Source of the DNA: Betaproteobacteria bacterium
GTDB lineage: Bacteria > Pseudomonadota > Gammaproteobacteria > Burkholderiales > Casimicrobiaceae
Assembly: GCA_005889025.1 (NCBI GenBank)
Contig: VBCZ01000046.1
Coordinates: forward strand, 2,294-11,173
DNA length: 8,880 bases
Reading direction: 5' to 3'
The first letter of the stretch is position 1; every line of letters starts with the position of its first letter. The notes below the pieces were generated by a model that saw only the letters and a program-made list of their open reading frames with translations, searched no databases and was not told the DNA's origin. Below, in pieces: positions 7,358 to 8,880 of this stretch. The position numbers were made by a program, and so were the translations under genes.

Positions 7358-8134
7358 ATGGCAACGATGCCCGCCGTGTTTTTAGGACACGGTAATCCGA
7401 TGAATGCCATCCAGCGCAACGGCTGGACTGACGCCTGGGCCGCCTTGGGCAAAACGGTGCCGCGACCGGCCGCAATTCTATGTATTTCCGCGCACTGGTA
7501 CTTGCCCGGCGTCGCGGTGACGGCGAACGAACGTCCGCGCACGATTCACGACTTCGGCGGCTTTCCGAGAGAGTTATTCGAGGTGCAGTATCCTGCTCCG
7601 GGCTCGCGGCCGCTCGCGACGCGCGTGCGGGAGCTGCTTGCACCGCAGGATGTCGCGATGGATGAGCATTGGGGGCTCGATCACGGGACCTGGTCGGTGC
7701 TCGTGCACGTCTACCCCGGCGCCGACGTTCCCGTCGTGCAATTGCGCATCGACGAGACGCGACCCGCGTCTTTTCACTACGAAATATCGAAGCGGCTCTC
7801 GCCATTGCGCGACGAAGGCATATTGATCATGGGCAGTGGCAATCTGGTACACAATCTCCACACCTACGCCTGGGGACGCCACCCCGTCGAGCCGTACGAC
7901 TGGGCGGTGCGCTTCGAGACCCGGGCGAAGGAGCTGCTCTCGGCGGGAAGCTTCGCGCCACTCGTCGCCTACGAAACACTCGGACGTGACGCACTGCTTT
8001 CGGCGCCGACGCCGGAGCATTATCTTCCGCTGCTCTATGTGCTCGGGCAGCGCCGAAAAGATGAGCCGGTGAGCTTTCCCGTGGAGGGATTCGACGGCGG
8101 ATCGGTCTCGATGCTATCAGTCAGGATCGGCTGA
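7358..8134 (+). CDS. ygiD: Extradiol dioxygenase, class III (LigB superfamily), 4,5-DOPA dioxygenase YgiD-like
   Basis: The product is a 258-residue cytosolic metalloenzyme of the LigB-type class III extradiol dioxygenases, which open catechol rings using a non-haem metal; the closest family member I recognise is E. coli YgiD, which acts on L-DOPA in vitro. Seen: FLGHGNPMNAI (His11), ISAHWY (His46), TIHDFGGFP (64-70), YPAPGS, WGLDHGTWSVL (105-115), MGSGNLVHNLHT (His165), PTPEHYLPLLYVLG (His221) and the C-terminus SVSMLSVRIG. His11, His46 and His165 fit the metal ligands and His221 the catalytic histidine. Length matches the family. ATG 7358 is preferred over TTG 7271 because GGGAG lies about ten bases before it and family homology begins at PAVFLGHG. 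It is divergent from E1 and converges on trxC with a 21-base gap, so it is probably monocistronic. The natural substrate is unknown. Confidence 0.93.
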   Translation: MATMPAVFLGHGNPMNAIQRNGWTDAWAALGKTVPRPAAILCISAHWYLPGVAVTANERPRTIHDFGGFPRELFEVQYPAPGSRPLATRVRELLAPQDVAMDEHWGLDHGTWSVLVHVYPGADVPVVQLRIDETRPASFHYEISKRLSPLRDEGILIMGSGNLVHNLHTYAWGRHPVEPYDWAVRFETRAKELLSAGSFAPLVAYETLGRDALLSAPTPEHYLPLLYVLGQRRKDEPVSFPVEGFDGGSVSMLSVRIG

Positions 8135-8155
8135 GCTTTTTCGCTTTAGGACGCG

Positions 8156-8611
8156 TCAGGCCATCGCCCCTGCCGAGCTGGCAACGGACCCGAGCCAGCT
8201 CACCAGCGAGCGCGAATCCATCGCGCCCGACTGCCGCGCGATCTCCTGCCCGCGCCGGAAGACGATGATCGTGGGAATGCTTCGGATGCCATAACGGGCG
8301 GCAATCTCCGAAGCGGCTTCCGTATCGAGCTTGGCGAACCGCACCCGCGGCTCGACCTCCGTCGCGGCCCGCTCGAATTGCGGCGCCATCATCCGGCACG
8401 GTCCGCACCACCCCGCCCAGAAATCCACGACGACGGGGATGTCGTTTTTCTGGATCTGCTTGTCGAAATTCTGCGACGTAAGCTCGATGGGCTTGCCGCT
8501 GAACAGCGGTATCTTGCAATTCCCGCAAACCGGGCTGTTGGCAAGCCGCGTCTCGGGCACGCGGTTGACGGTATTGCAGGCGGGACAAACGACATGCAGG
8601 GGCTGATCCAC
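8156..8611 (-). CDS. trxC: Thioredoxin 2 (TrxC), zinc-ribbon thioredoxin
   Basis: This is a cytosolic disulfide reductase recycled by thioredoxin reductase. Numbering from GTG 8611 (151 residues): an N-terminal zinc ribbon with CPAC (9-12) and CGNC (29-32), which marks thioredoxin 2 rather than thioredoxin 1, then a thioredoxin fold with VVVDFWAGWCGPCR, active site WCGPC at 68-72, the buried Asp63, and cis-proline Pro113 in RSIPTI. Length fits the family (E. coli TrxC is about 140). The frame extends to TTG 8638, but GTG 8611 is preferred: AAGG lies eight bases before it, it gives the usual short lead (MDQPLHVVCP) into the zinc ribbon, and a possible -10 box TAATAT at 8640-8645 would put the transcript start downstream of 8638. 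In E. coli trxC responds to OxyR; no OxyR site was recognised here. The gene is convergent with the dioxygenase. Confidence 0.95.
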   Translation of the reverse strand: MDQPLHVVCPACNTVNRVPETRLANSPVCGNCKIPLFSGKPIELTSQNFDKQIQKNDIPVVVDFWAGWCGPCRMMAPQFERAATEVEPRVRFAKLDTEAASEIAARYGIRSIPTIIVFRRGQEIARQSGAMDSRSLVSWLGSVASSAGAMA

Positions 8612-8713
8612 GGCGGCGGCCTTGGTCGATGGAAACAAATATTAGATGGATCCGCGCTTCGCAAGTTGCAACCCCAGCGGCGGCCTGTCCAGCTTGCATT
8701 TGCAGACTCTACT

Positions 8714-8749
8714 GAGCTTTGCAGAAATGACTGACAATGAGCAAAGCTC
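8714..8749. repeat. 9-bp perfect inverted repeat, 18-base spacer, upstream of trxC
   Basis: GAGCTTTGC at 8714-8722 is repeated inverted as GCAAAGCTC at 8741-8749. It lies about 100 bases upstream of the chosen trxC start, just outside the presumed promoter. It may be a regulator site or the stem of an RNA ending a gene beyond the right edge. No T-tract follows the arms, so termination is not supported. Confidence 0.45.
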
Positions 8750-8803
8750 GACCCTTACGCACATCCCCCTCCCCGCCCCTCTCCGTCGTTACCCTCACCC
8801 CCG

Positions 8804-8826
8804 CCTCTCTCCCATAGGGAGAGGGG
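8804..8826. repeat. REP-like pyrimidine/purine hairpin
   Basis: CCTCTCTCCC at 8804-8813 pairs with GGGAGAGGGG at 8817-8826 around an ATA loop (ten pairs, one of them G-T). It is preceded by a C/T-rich run including CCCTCACCCCCGCC. This pattern resembles the short intergenic palindromes with CCCTCTCCC/GGGAGAGGG stems that are dispersed in many proteobacterial genomes. Only one copy is visible here, so the repeat status is inferred from resemblance. Confidence 0.5.
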
Positions 8827-8880
8827 AGATTCGTGCGGCTTCGTCGAACCATCGGCTCGAGGGAAGCCGTGACGGAAATG

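Larger units (their letters stand above)
8612..8880. other. Upstream region of trxC, no gene seen
   Basis: About 270 bases run to the window edge. A possible trxC -10 box (TAATAT on the minus strand, 8640-8645) is visible, but no -35 box has good spacing (TTGCAA is 21 bases away, TTGCGA 14). Further out are an inverted repeat (8714-8749), a C/T-rich stretch (about 8764-8813) and a REP-like hairpin (8804-8826). I see no supported coding region. Confidence 0.4.

Overview
The window looks like chromosomal DNA from a high-GC betaproteobacterium, most likely Burkholderiales. The evidence is a Bug-family (TctC-like) solute-binding protein typical of that order, GC-rich third codon positions, and best remembered protein resemblances. 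Genus cannot be fixed from this sequence.

Layout. (1) Positions 1-756, minus strand: 3'-truncated gene for an exported Bug-family binding protein that seems to lack the first beta-strand of the mature domain. (2) 757-1414: about 660 bases without a recognisable gene; it holds a 9-bp inverted repeat and, next to the following gene, a good sigma-54-type -24/-12 element. (3) 1415-4209, plus strand: one membrane c-di-GMP gene (TM, dCACHE, TM, HAMP, PAS, GGDEF, EAL) split by a frameshift near 2150-2158, where some 15-20 codons of the sensor domain are also missing. (4) 4257-6965, minus strand: a divergent 2-oxoglutarate dehydrogenase E1 paralogue with no E2 or E3 gene beside it. (5) 6966-7357: divergent intergenic region with an 8-bp hairpin. 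(6) 7358-8134, plus strand: a YgiD/LigB-type extradiol dioxygenase. (7) 8156-8611, minus strand: thioredoxin 2 (trxC). (8) 8612-8880: trxC upstream region with a 9-bp inverted repeat and a REP-like pyrimidine/purine hairpin.

The genes do not form one pathway or operon. They alternate in orientation (two convergent pairs and two divergent pairs) and look like independent transcription units. I did not find a convincing new multi-gene system. The most notable points are the two neighbouring genes with small deletions, the sigma-54-like element in front of the broken c-di-GMP gene, and the orphan E1 that lacks the usual N-terminal E2-binding segment.
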